Positions 1 to 10,529 of a stretch of 64,000 nt of DNA are shown piece by piece. Source of the stretch: Inia geoffrensis (Eukaryota > Chordata > Mammalia > Artiodactyla > Iniidae); assembly GCA_036417435.1 (NCBI GenBank), contig CM070915.1:80477799-80541798 (forward strand), read 5' to 3'. Within the stretch, counting starts at the first letter, position 1; each line of letters starts with the position of its first letter. A program made the position numbers and the translations under genes. The notes beneath the pieces were generated by a model. That model worked only from the letters and a program-made list of their open reading frames with translations. It did no database searches and was not told the DNA's origin.

Positions 1-640
1 CACTTTCTCCAGGTGAGTCTGGGCACCTGCACCTGTGTCTCGTCACTCACCGAACTCCAGGAGGGTCTGTGCCATCTGCCTGCTGACGCCTGCAGTGAAG
101 AGAGTAAACTCTCTGCACCACAACCCGGACCCCGGCTCCTGACCAGGTGGCAACTCCTTGGCTTTCGACTGCATCCAGCAGAGAATCCCTCAGGGGAGCT
201 CGGGCGGGGAAGCCCAGCTCTGTTTGTTCGTGCCTGAGGGTCCAGTCTGTGCCCACGGTGGTGTGACCACCACACATAACCTGGCAAGACACGCAAAGGG
301 AACAATTCCAGTCTGACCCACGAGGGCACACTACATACCAAATCCCGACGTGCTTGGGGAACCCTAAGCATCGGGTGTGACTGCAGGACACTCAAGGAAT
401 GACAAGGACAGATGCACGCCCATGGCGTGGGGCTCCCATCCGCGGGCCACCAACGTGGCTGAGGAGGCCTGGTGAGTCGAGGAACAGGGGAGCGGCAGGA
501 GGAGAGACCACCTCGGGGATTTGAAAACATGGAGAAAGTACTGCTATTAAAATACCTTATGGTGATTTAAAGAATTTTCTTTTATGAGGTAACGATCTCA
601 ATAGCACAAACTACAAAATAAAATAAAAGAATGACCAGGG
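1..640. other. unassigned sequence
   Basis: Moderately GC-rich and not recognised as any repeat. Bases 10-18 read CAG then GTGAGT, a perfect 5' splice-site consensus preceded by a short pyrimidine tract, but no reading frame of note ends there. Short open frames in both directions look like chance. Confidence 0.4.
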
Positions 641-705
641 TTATTATGAAGTGCCAGCACTTTGCACACTCCTGTGAACAACATGCAACACCTTTATGAT
701 CCCAG

Positions 706-747
706 TAAATATCCTAATAAATAAATATCCTAATAAATAAATATCCT
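706..747. repeat. 16-bp minisatellite, 2.6 copies
   Basis: The unit taaatatcctaataaa occurs exactly at 706-721 and 722-737, followed by a partial third copy at 738-747. It sits just upstream of a MIR relic and is probably a local slippage product. Confidence 0.9.
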
Positions 748-751
748 CTAG

Positions 752-995
752 AGTGCTCCATGCTTCCTACATTGCAGCACTTTTCTTTACATACGGTGCT
801 GTGTAACAAACACATTTAACCTCACAATCCAAGGAGGCAGGCTGCATAGTTACCACTGTTTGACAGATGAGAATGTTGAGACAGGAGTTCAGTGTCTTAC
901 CCAAGGTCACCCAACAGCAAGTGGCTGAGGCAGGACCCGAACTAGGCACCTAGTTCCAAAGTCCACACGCTTAACCACTAAGCTCTACTGCCGCT
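752..995 (-). repeat. MIR SINE relic
   Basis: The reverse complement of the MIR core is recognisable: a 'cagatgag' stretch, then 'cccaaggtcac', then 'cttaaccacta' near the tRNA-derived head. It is diverged, as expected for an ancient mammalian MIR. Confidence 0.65.
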
Positions 996-3180
996 CCGCT
1001 AGCACGGATGTGAGACGAAGACACATCTCGTGAATTTAACATCACATAGCTGTCTAAAACTGTACATTAAAGCAGTAATGCACTTTGAGCTGTATTTTAC
1101 ATGTTAAATTAAATTGATTAGACAGCCCTCCTTTTCACATAATCCTCTCCAGACACACGGTCTGACAGTCAAAGGGAGCTCCTGCTCAACTCCACACCTA
1201 CAAAGTAGGTTCAAAGTCCATTTCCTTTCCTTTCCGATGTCCCCTCACACTGTCAGTCTCAGTATTCCGCTCTGCGCTGACTGGGATAACTAAGCGACCC
1301 TGAGGCGGCGCACTGAAGTCAGACACTTGGAGCCCGAGTTGTCCCGGGGGTGTCCTTTGTGCCCGCCGCAAGTGAAGTTTAGTGGTTCCCCAAGTTCATC
1401 TTGGTGGATGACCATGGCTCAGGGCCACTAAAATTCCAAAAAGCAATCTCCACTGTATAACCTCAAGTTTATGCAGCTCTTTTTATCCCAAGGGATACAG
1501 ATGTTATGAAAAAGAAAAACATGATTTTTTTAATAAATAAAAGAGGCTTAAATAAAATTCTTAGGCAATTATGAGAAGAGAAAAAAATGAAAACTCATAT
1601 TTTAATAAATTAAAGATTACATATATAGTTGCTGAATAGTTGGAAAGGACCAAAGGTAATCAATCACCTCTATAAATTCCAAAGCCTTTAAACGCAGTAT
1701 TACTGCAAAGCAAAAAACCTCTAAGTCAGTGATATAGTTTACCTGGTTTTCAGGTGAGTTATTTGTTAGGCTCTTAACTCTAAACATCTGGGCCAAAATG
1801 AGGCTTCTTCTTGGAAGGGGTGTGTCCCAACTGTGCACTTCATGTGTTGTTTTTGAATCTTCTTTGGCAACAACTTTCTGACAAAAGTAAGTATTCAGAA
1901 TAACAGGGCAACTTCCATTTGGGATAATAAGCTTTTGCCTGGAAAGGGAAAGAAATACAAATACAAGTTTATCTGCAATGCTGGACTCCCCTCACCTTCT
2001 TGCTAAATCACAAAGGGCAATGACTTGCTGGCTAAGGACACAGGCCCTAGAGCAGCTGCCAGTGCATCTGGCTCTGCTCTTCTGAGCAAGTCTTGTGTCA
2101 GGAGTGGGGGAGCAAGTCTTGTGTCAGGAGTGGGGGTGGAAGGGGCGGCAGTGCTCGAGCTGGAGGTCCCCCGGGGCCTCCCAGGCTGCTGGATGGAGGC
2201 CTCAGGGCCCCTCGGGGAAAGTACTTGGTGGCGGGGGGTGGGGGGGGCACACAGCTGCCCGACACTGAAGTGAATGTTACAAGAAAGACCTTTGGACACT
2301 TCACAGCTCTCATCTTTCAGAAAACATGACACCGGACACCAAAGGGGCTCCACCTTCACTACCAAACGGACCACAGTCACTGAAAGGGCCCACATTCAAG
2401 TGGGCGTAGGACAACGTGCTACTGGCTCCTCTCAGACTAGCTAATGCTCATTCCGCACACAGGCCGCGCTGCTTAACAGGAAGGTTAACGGGAAGACGGA
2501 GACACACTTTCCCCTGCTTCTCCCGTTAGACACAAGGAAATGCCTGGCGCTGAGCAGATGCAGCTGAAAGGGGAGGGGAGGAGGCTGTCCAGCTGGGACC
2601 CAAGGACAGACAGAGCAGCAAGTTCCTGAGCGTCCTCTCTGCAGCCTAGAAACAGCAATGGGTGCTGACAACAGCACCCTCGCAAGGAAGGACAGGGAGG
2701 GGGCAGCCCAGTGAGACAGAAGAGTCCTAGGAAATCACTGCTCTACTCTTGGCAAATATCACAGAAAAACTGTGGCCTACTGCCACACGCAGCAGGCAAA
2801 GCGCAAGTTGGGGCCGGACATGCCCCTCGACAGGCTGTGATGAAGAGTCTGTGCAGGCCGGCTGGGCTGGTGTGAGACGAGGCGCCCACCCTCACACCCC
2901 CATCACTCCCCTAACCAAGCCTCACTCCCCGCCCCTTGGAGCAGAGTCCAGTGGCCCAGCAGAGTCAGTACTTGCACCACTACCCGGCCCTCCCACCTTC
3001 CTCCACTGGGGTGAGTGGCAGCCTTGTGGGAAGCGGTAACGAAGGGAATCCTGACGCCTCTCTCCACCTGGTAGTAAGAAGCCCCCCACCCTCTCAACGT
3101 CTCTTCTCAGAGCAGTGCCAGACAAAGCCACCTAAAACTGGTTTAAATAAGATCCAGGATCTCGTATCATAATACCTAAC
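996..3180. other. unassigned sequence
   Basis: About 2.2 kb in which I recognise no repeat family and no gene. GC content rises around 2040-2260 and 2790-3060. Short open frames on both strands overlap each other and have no recognisable product. Confidence 0.4.
2084..2135. repeat. 26-bp perfect tandem duplication
   Basis: Bases 2084-2109 and 2110-2135 are identical (gagcaagtcttgtgtcagga followed by gtgggg). The absence of any mismatch suggests a recent local duplication. Confidence 0.95.
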
Positions 3181-3189
3181 ATGTACAGG

Positions 3190-4440
3190 TTACCATCTAA
3201 AACCACCTGTTACACTAAGAACCAGGAAAAATCTCACTTGAATGAAAAAAACAGTGACTAGATGACAATGTTAAGATGACGCACATGTTAGAATTACCTG
3301 ACAAAGATTCAAAAGCAGCCATTACAAACAAACATGCTTCAGTGACAGTTACAAATGCACAATGAGACAAATGAAAGAATAGAAAGTCTCAGCAAAGAAA
3401 CAGGAAGTCTTGGCAAACATACAGATTTTCTTAAATGGAAATTTTATAACTAGGAAATAAAATAATGAAAATAAAACTCACTGGATGGGTTCAACAGCAG
3501 AATGAAGGGAGCAGAGAAAAGGATCAGTGAACGTGAAGATAAAATAATATAAATTACCAAATATAAACAACAAAGAAAAAACAGACCAAAAAAACCCAAT
3601 GAACAGAACCTTAAGAGGTATGAGGAAGAAGAAATAAAAATGGAAAGATACAAGTAAATAAAATAGGCTTTCTAACTCCTGTTGAGTTTTTGAAATTATA
3701 TTTGGAGTTGAAGCAAGAATCATAACACTGTCTGATATGGTTCTAAATGTATGCAGAGGAAATATTTAAGACAGTCATATAAATAAGGACAGTAAAGGGA
3801 CATAAGAGGCAAGGTTCCTACACTTCACACAAACTGGCAAAATGTTGACCCCATAAACTGATAAGTTATGCATATAAAATGTAATGCCTAGAGCAACCAA
3901 TAACATAGCTATAACAACACAAAAACATTATAAATAAATTAAAATGAAATTCTAAAAAATGTTCAAGCAACTCACATAATGCCAGGAGAAAAAGAAAAAC
4001 CCAGAAAAATGAAAAACAGAGAACACAGAGAAAACGAGAAATAAAAAGGGAGACTTAAGTCTTAATATATCAATAATTACATTAAGTGTATATGGTCTAA
4101 ACAAAGCAATTAAAAGACAGGTTAGCAGAGTGGATTAAAAAATATGGTCCATCTTTATGCTGTCTACAAGAAATTCACTTCAAATATAAAGATACAGGTA
4201 GGATGAAAGTAAAAGGCTGGGGGAAAAAAACTTCATGTAACATTAACATAAATATGGTTGAAATTACTATCAGATGAAGTAGGCTTTAGAGCAAAGAAAA
4301 TTATCAGGGATAGAGAGGGACATCACACAATGATTAAAAGGGACAATCCACCAAGAAGACCAATTTGCAATAGTAATATTTTAAGCCGATAGACTACACA
4401 TATGGTAACTTAGGAATAACAATTAGGAGACATGGAGAGA
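3190..4440 (+). mobile_element. old L1 (L1M-type) fragment
   Basis: A purine-rich sense strand carries degenerate ORF1 coiled-coil sequence, for example 'gaaagtctcagcaaagaaac' and 'ctcactggatgggttcaaca'. It is followed by the start of the ORF2 endonuclease region near 4070-4330. No frame stays open and both ends are indistinct, so this is an ancient 5'-part fragment. Confidence 0.65.
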
Positions 4441-4620
4441 CAGAGGCAAGCCAGACACAGAGTGACAGTCAGCAAGAAGAGGCTCAAGAAAGCAAGAGGG
4501 CAGGGGTGGGGCACAGCATCGGGTACCACTGGGCTCAACTGTGAAGGTCCTGATACAGCAGGATGGATGAAAGATGTCATACGTGCCCAGCCTTTTCTTT
4601 CAAGTTAATTTGAAAAATAT
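4441..4620. other. unassigned spacer
   Basis: A short purine-rich spacer (4430-4520) between the old L1 and the first CHR SINE, with no recognised content. Confidence 0.35.
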
Positions 4621-4634
4621 GATCAAGTAATATT

Positions 4635-4838
4635 CTTTTTTTTTTTGCGGTACGCGGGCCTCTCACCGCTGCGGCCCCTCCCGTTGCGGAGCACAGGCTC
4701 CGGACGCACAGGCTCAGCGGCCATGGCTCACGGACCCAGCCGCTCTGCGGCATGTGGGATCTTCCCGGACCAGGGCACGAACCCGCGTCCCCTGCATCGG
4801 CAGGCAGGCTCTCAACCACTGCGCCACCAGGGAAGCCC
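4635..4838 (-). mobile_element. CHR-type SINE, short subtype
   Basis: A tRNA-Glu-derived cetacean SINE reading from 4838 down to a T-run (poly-A on its own strand) near 4636. The head is the reverse complement of 'ccaccagggaagccc', and internal Pol III box B-like sequence 'gggttcgtgcc' is present. It is flanked by a perfect 14-bp target-site duplication, gatcaagtaatatt, at 4621-4634 and 4839-4852. The intact duplication suggests a comparatively recent insertion. Confidence 0.93.
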
Positions 4839-4852
4839 GATCAAGTAATATT

Positions 4853-5674
4853 ATTTTAACTGGTAAGTTAAGAACATAGCACAAGATTTCTGTGTGTATT
4901 TAGAACCTTACAGTTTACAGATAGACATACTAACATTAGAACTCTGTTCTGCCAAATTCAAAGTCCTGTTTGAGGCTATTAAGGTTAAACCAAATTAAAA
5001 ACATACCTATACAAAATAGATGTGCAAGGCTAGTGGATTTGGGATAGACCTTAAAACCCATATCTAGGTCCATTTGGTTCATTTCGCTGTTTTTACTCAA
5101 CACCTATGACATGCCAGGCAAGGGGCAGGGGACTGGGAATCCAGTCTGAGACAAGAAGGCTGAGAGGACAGGTTTACTGCAAAGGAAAAGGGTGTTATAT
5201 GACACCCCGAGGGAGGACCCTCTGGAGACAGGGAAGGTTTCCCAGGAGAGGTAACCAAGTGAGGGCTGCCTGGGTGAGGGTGTGTGAAGGCACAGGGACG
5301 GGGATGGTGGGGCACCTGCGGGGCTGCCTGGTGGCAATGACCACAACTCAGATTCCATGTGACAAGCAGAGGTCTCACTGAGCTTCTGCAGAAGAAACAC
5401 AGATGCTGTTTCCTTCGTTAGGAGGCCGAGGACGTCACAGCCTTTCAACATCCATATACATGGCACCAGCGTCATGCTCCTAGGGAGTACGACCTCTCTA
5501 TTTCTTTTTATGCTGCAGGCCAGTGTTAACTGCTGTGGACTCTACTATCACCTCTCTACTTATCTTATTGCCACAAATGTTATGTGATGACCAAAAAGCA
5601 AGTTTACAGAGCATGTATTCAGATTAATATTGTAACAAGTTTAACCAGTTTTTCTGAAGATCTAACTAAAAATA
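4853..5674. other. unassigned sequence
   Basis: About 0.8 kb without a recognised repeat. Open frames on both strands at 5097-5475 overlap one another in different frames, which argues against a real coding exon. Confidence 0.4.
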
Positions 5675-5688
5675 AAGACAAACCTAAG

Positions 5689-6039
5689 GGGCTTCCCTGG
5701 TGGCGCAGAGGTAAGAATCCGCCTGCCAATGCAGGGGACATGGGTTTGAGCCCTGGTCTGGGAAGAGCCCACATGCTGCAGAGCAACTAAGCCCATGGGC
5801 CGCAATTACTGAGTCTTCGCTCTAGAGGCCATGAGCCACAACTAGTGAGCCCGTGTGCCACAACTACTGAAGCCCATGCACCCAGAGCCCATGCTCCACA
5901 ACAAGAGAAGCCAACACAATGAGAAGCCTGCACACCGCAACAGAGTAGCCCCCACTCGCCACAACTAGGGAAAGCCCACGCGCAGCAATGAAGACACAAC
6001 AAGCCATAAATAAACAAACACACACACAAATAAATAAAT
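5689..6039 (+). mobile_element. CHR-type SINE, long subtype
   Basis: The head 'cttccctggtggcgcagagg' is followed by the tRNA-derived part and by repeated 'gccacaacta' modules that distinguish the longer (~300-350 bp) subtype. The tail is a mixed CA/AAAT tract. The 14-bp target duplication at 5675-5688 and 6040-6053 matches at 13 of 14 positions. Confidence 0.93.
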
Positions 6040-6053
6040 AAGACAAACTTAAG

Positions 6054-7420
6054 ATGTTAAACCTCACTTGATAAATCACATCACAACCAACACCACCAGT
6101 GAACATCATCATGATGCTGGACTCACAGTGATTCTTCTGTTAAGGAGGTTGAAGAGTGTGTGTTTACTTTCTAGTAAACTCTCAGAGCATCCTTGACAAG
6201 TCGGCAGCCATGGCAATAGGATGGGCTGCAATGTGGGACAGTCACACACATAGTAAAATACACAAAAAACTAGACAGTAACAGTCTTCCGTGGAGTCCAA
6301 GCACTATGGTTTCTCTTGGAAACTTTAAAAAAAAAAGAAAAAAAGAGAATCCTGTATGTTCAATACAAATGACAATTTGTCCGAATGTTTGCTTTCATGA
6401 AGAACCATTTCCACTGCTGTTTACTGAGTGTTATATACAGAACTCAGGTAAAACAGGAAACAAGACTGTTTTTTTTAATGTCACCAAGGGCAGAGAGGAA
6501 AACCAAGTGAAATATCTTTTCATTTGCTATCGCTTGTCAACACTGCCAAAGTGTTAAATACCCCATTATCAGCTCATAAAACAAACAATATTTATTTCAC
6601 ATCACAAATCAGATCAGTTTGCTTGTTTACTGTCTAGGAAGAATGTGTCCAAATTTGGTGGGTGGCAAGGATGACTAAGGGATTAATGCAGTGACCTAAA
6701 CCAAGACAAACAGAAGGTATTTTCTTTCCTTCCTTTCCTTCCCTCCTTTAATGGCTAGTCAGCTAAAGAAGTCAGGCTAAGAACTGCAGTTGTCAGAAAA
6801 ATGTAACCTAGACTTAATTCTTCTTTCCACTGAAGACATACTTGGGATAAACCAATCAATTCTGTTTACAATTTAGCCTCAACTTGAAGCCCCACTGGCC
6901 TGAGGACAAAGCTTTCTAGTGCACACATCTTCCTGACATGGGAGGCCAAGCCATCGTGTGGGGCTAGTTGAGAGGGCTTACAGTCCATACAGGGACACAC
7001 ATGAAGGAAACAACTAAGTGCAGTAAAACATCATTGGTGCTGCAGTAGAACCAATGCAGCCATACATACATACATGAATGAACGAATGAATAAATAAATA
7101 ACTTATAGAAAAAAAAACTGTAAAGAATTAAAAAATAAAAAATGAAGCCAGTCTGTTCTCTTCCCTGGAAGGAGGATGGGACCAACCACTTAGATACAGC
7201 AAGAAAGGTCCTGCATCCTTCCTGGAGGGACCAGTGCGCGGGAAAGTGAGTGACACAACTGCCAGGCGGTCGCTGGCCCACAGGATCAGATGAAGCTACC
7301 AGGACAGCGTGAGATGTGGGAGGCCAGTGTGACAAGCTGCAACGGAGGGACGCTAAATTTAATGCAAAAAGGTCCCTGGTGAAAACAGAACATCAGAGCC
7401 ACCTTCTACGCCTGTGCTTT
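6054..7420. other. unassigned sequence with simple repeats
   Basis: No recognised transposon or gene. Contains a pyrimidine CCTT tract at 6724-6750 and a CATA/GAAT/AAAT tetranucleotide tract at 7062-7103. The 133-codon frame at 6156-6557 has no recognisable product. Confidence 0.4.
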
Positions 7421-7424
7421 TAAG

Positions 7425-7590
7425 GTAGCCCTTGTGGCTGATTTTAAATAAAAAGAAGTAAAATAAAACTTAAAATGCAGTTCCTGAGTTGTAGAAGCCA
7501 CATTTCTAGTATTTGATGTGGTCAGTACCACAGTGGGCAGCACAGAGAACGCTTCCATCACTGCAGAAAGTTCCATGCAGCTATCTGAGA
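7425..7590 (+). mobile_element. hAT-type non-autonomous DNA transposon relic
   Basis: The sequence 'gcagttcctgagttg', then 'agccacatttctagta', 'gggcagcacagag' and 'ttccatcactgcagaaagtt' follows the consensus of an old mammalian hAT-Charlie-type MER element. I associate it with MER3, but the subfamily name is from memory. Terminal repeats are decayed. Confidence 0.55.
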
Positions 7591-8420
7591 ATTTTGATTC
7601 TCAGGGCAGATGGTAAACCACATTCTAGTTACTTGGTAAACCCTTTCTGATTGATCAACTCGTTGGATTTGAAAAAGGCTATTATACCCCAGTGACTTCT
7701 GAGGCAACTGCACAAGCTTTGAACCATCTGAGTTCCCTCCTCCAGACACCGGCATCTGAACCCCTGCATGAAACTCAAGTCAGTGACAAGACAATGTTAA
7801 CAGTGTTTGTCGTGAATTTTTAAAAATACCAACTATCCTGCCCACATTCTCAATTACTTACAGAGTGAACAGGCACTCCTCCTCTCACCAAAAGTCAGAT
7901 TTATTCTAAGAAAAATTTAAAACCATAAGTCCTAGAAAATATCTCTAAAATAAAGAATTAAGCCAATTTCAGAAATAAGAAGTTCAAGGTTTATACTTCC
8001 TTTATTTTCAACTTCTTATTTGCCAAGATTTATCTCCCGGGTTCAAATGTGTTTCTTTTAGCTTCCTACCCAAATAATACCCACATTATCTTAAAAAACT
8101 GATAAAAACACTGACATTTATAACTGTGTGTTATTTTAAATTCCCAGAGTAGACTCTGTCTAATTGCCTTTTAATCCAAATAAACACATTGTTGAGGAAC
8201 ACTTTATTTCCGTTCAAAAGTGAACAGTAAACTACACTGAAGATGAATTCACTGAAGAATATAAAATGTGAAATAGACTTCCTCTATAAACCAGGAGTCT
8301 AATTCCCTAGATTAACAAAAGTCTCTGACTTGACCATTTCCTTTTTCAGGCACAGGTCACTGGAAATTGCAATTTAAAGAAAGAACCATCACATATCTGG
8401 CAGTGGTTGTAAACTTTACT
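7591..8420. other. unassigned AT-rich sequence
   Basis: AT-rich and without recognised features up to the T-run that marks the 3' end of L1 copy 1. Confidence 0.4.
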
Positions 8421-8509
8421 TACTTTTTTTTTTTTTTAACATCTTTATTGGAGTACATAGTTGCTTAACAATGTTGTGTTTGTTTCTGATGTATAACAAA
8501 GTTAATCAC

Positions 8510-8512
<3 letters not shown>

Positions 8513-8557
<45 letters not shown>
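8513..8557. repeat. (TA)n microsatellite
   Basis: 45 bases of uninterrupted TA (22.5 units) within the L1 3' UTR. The related L1 tail at 39.5 kb has a short non-repetitive 'tatatgcatacgtatat' at the equivalent place, so this tract grew after or during insertion. Likely length-polymorphic. Confidence 0.95.
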
Positions 8558-8560
<3 letters not shown>

Positions 8561-9080
8561 CATATCTCCTCCCTCTTGCATCTCCCTCCCATCCTCCCTA
8601 TCCCACCCCTCTAGGTGGTCACAAAGCACCGAACTGATCTCCCTGTGCTATGCGGCTGCTTCCCACTAGCTATCTGTTTTACAGCTGGTAGTGTATATAT
8701 GTCCATGCCACTCCCTCACTTCGTCCCAGCTTCCCCTTACCCCGCCCTGTGTCCTCAAGTCCATTCTCTACGCCTGCATCTTTATTCCTGTCCTGCCCCT
8801 AGGTTCTTCAGTACTTTTTTTTTTGGATTCCATATATACATGTTAGCATATGGTATTTGTTTTTCTCTTTCTGACTTACTTCACTCTGTATGATAGACTC
8901 TAGGTCCATCCACCTCACTACAAATAACTCAATTTCATTTCTTTTTATGGCTGAGTAATATTCCATTGTATATATGTGCCACATTATCTTTATCCATGCA
9001 TCTGTTGATGGACATGTAGGTTGCTTCCATGTCCTGGCTATTGTGAACAGAGCTGCAATGAACATTCTGGAACATGACTC

Positions 9081-9290
9081 TTTTTTTTCTTTTTTTTGAG
9101 GTACGCGTGCCTCTTACTGTTGCAGCCGCTCCCGTTGTGGAGCACAGGCTCCAGACGCGCAGGCTCAGCGGCCATGGCTCACGGACCCAGCCGCTCCGCG
9201 GCATGTGGGATCTTCCCAGGCTGGGGCATGAACCCACGTCCCCCGTATCGGCAGGCAGACTCTCAACCACTGCACCACCAGGGAAGCCCA
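9081..9290 (-). mobile_element. CHR-type SINE inserted in L1 copy 1
   Basis: A short-subtype SINE with its T-run at 9081-9096. The host L1 sequence is duplicated on both sides as 'atgactctt' (9074-9082 and 9292-9300). It interrupts the C-terminal end of L1 ORF2, so it is younger than the L1. Confidence 0.92.
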
Positions 9291-9540
9291 AATGACTCTT
9301 TTTGAATTATGATTTTCTCAGGGAATATGCCCAGTAGTGGGATTGCTGGGTCGTATGGTAGTTCTGCTTTTAGTTTCTTAAGGAACCTCCATACTGTTCT
9401 CCATAATGGCTGTATCAATTTACATTCCCCTCAACAGTGCAGGACGGTTCCCTTTTCTCCACACCCTCTCCAGCATTTATTGTTTGTAGATTTTTGATGA
9501 TGGCCATTCTCACTGGTGTGAGATGATACCTCATTGAAGT

Positions 9541-9755
9541 TTTTTTTTTTTTTTTTTTTTTTTGCGGTACGCGGGCCTCTCACTGCTGTGGCCTCTCCCA
9601 TTGCGGAGCACAGGCTCCGGACGTGCAGGCTCAGCGGCCATGGCTCACGGGCCTAGCCGCTCCGCGGCATGTGGGATCTTCCTGGACTGGGGCACGAACC
9701 CGTGTCCCCTGCATCGGCAGGCGTACTCTCAACCACTGTGCCACCAGGGAAGCCC
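9541..9755 (-). mobile_element. CHR-type SINE inserted in L1 copy 1
   Basis: A second short-subtype SINE in the same L1, only ~250 bp from the previous one and in the same orientation. The flanking duplication reads tcattg, a mismatch, then agt (9531-9540 and 9756-9765), one mismatch in ten. Its T-run is at least 22 bases long. Confidence 0.92.
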
Positions 9756-10504
9756 TCATTGTAGTTTTGATTTGCATTTCTCTAATGATTAGCGATGTTG
9801 AACATCCTTTCATGTGTTTGTTGGCAAACTGTATATCTTCTTTGGAGAAATGTCTATTTAGGTCTTCTGACCATTTTTGGATTGGGTTGCTTGTTTTTTT
9901 GATATTCAGCTGCATGAGATGCTTGTAAATTTTGGAGATTAATCCTTTGTCAGTTGCTTCGTTTGGAAAGATATTCTCCCATTCTGACGGTTCTCTTTTC
10001 GTCTTGTTTATAGTTTCCTTTGCCGTGCAAAAGCTTTTAAGTTTTATTAGGTCCCATTTGTTTACTTTTGTTTTTATTTCCATTTCTCTAGGAGGTGGGT
10101 CAAAAAAAGGATCTTGCTGTGATTTATGTCACAGAGGGTTCTGCCTATGTTTTCCTCTAAGAGTTTTATAGCGTCTGGCCTTACATTTAGGTCTTTAATC
10201 CATTTTGAGTTTATTTTTGTGTATGGTGTTAGGAATTGTTCTGATTTCATTCTTTAACATGTAGCTGTCCAGTTTTCCCAGCACCACTTATTGAAAAGGC
10301 TGTCTTTTCTCCATTGTATATTCTTGCCTCCTTTAGCAAAGATAGGTGACCATACGTGCTTGGGTTTATCTCTGGGCTTTCTATCCTGTCCATTGATCTG
10401 TATTTCTGTTTCTGTGCCAGTACCATACTGTCTTGATTCCTGTAGCTTTGTAGTATAGTCTGAAGTCAGGGTGTCTGATTCCTACAGCTCCGTTTTTCTT
10501 TCTC

Positions 10505-10529
10505 AAGATTGCTTTCAGAAAGCAATCTT
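10505..10529. other. 25-bp perfect palindrome in L1 copy 1
   Basis: aagattgctttc (10505-10516), one central base, then its exact reverse complement gaaagcaatctt (10518-10529). The corresponding site in L1 copy 2 (near 55580) lacks the second arm. The extra ~15 bases look like a templated inverted insertion. Confidence 0.9.

Noticed and set aside
10..18. Perfect CAG/GTGAGT donor at the window start
   Set aside because: No upstream sequence is available to judge an exon and no frame supports one; a single 9-mer is weak evidence.
4645..4848. Recurring short frame '[19 protein letters not shown]' seen at many loci
   Set aside because: It is the antisense translation of the short-subtype CHR SINE, not a conserved protein family.
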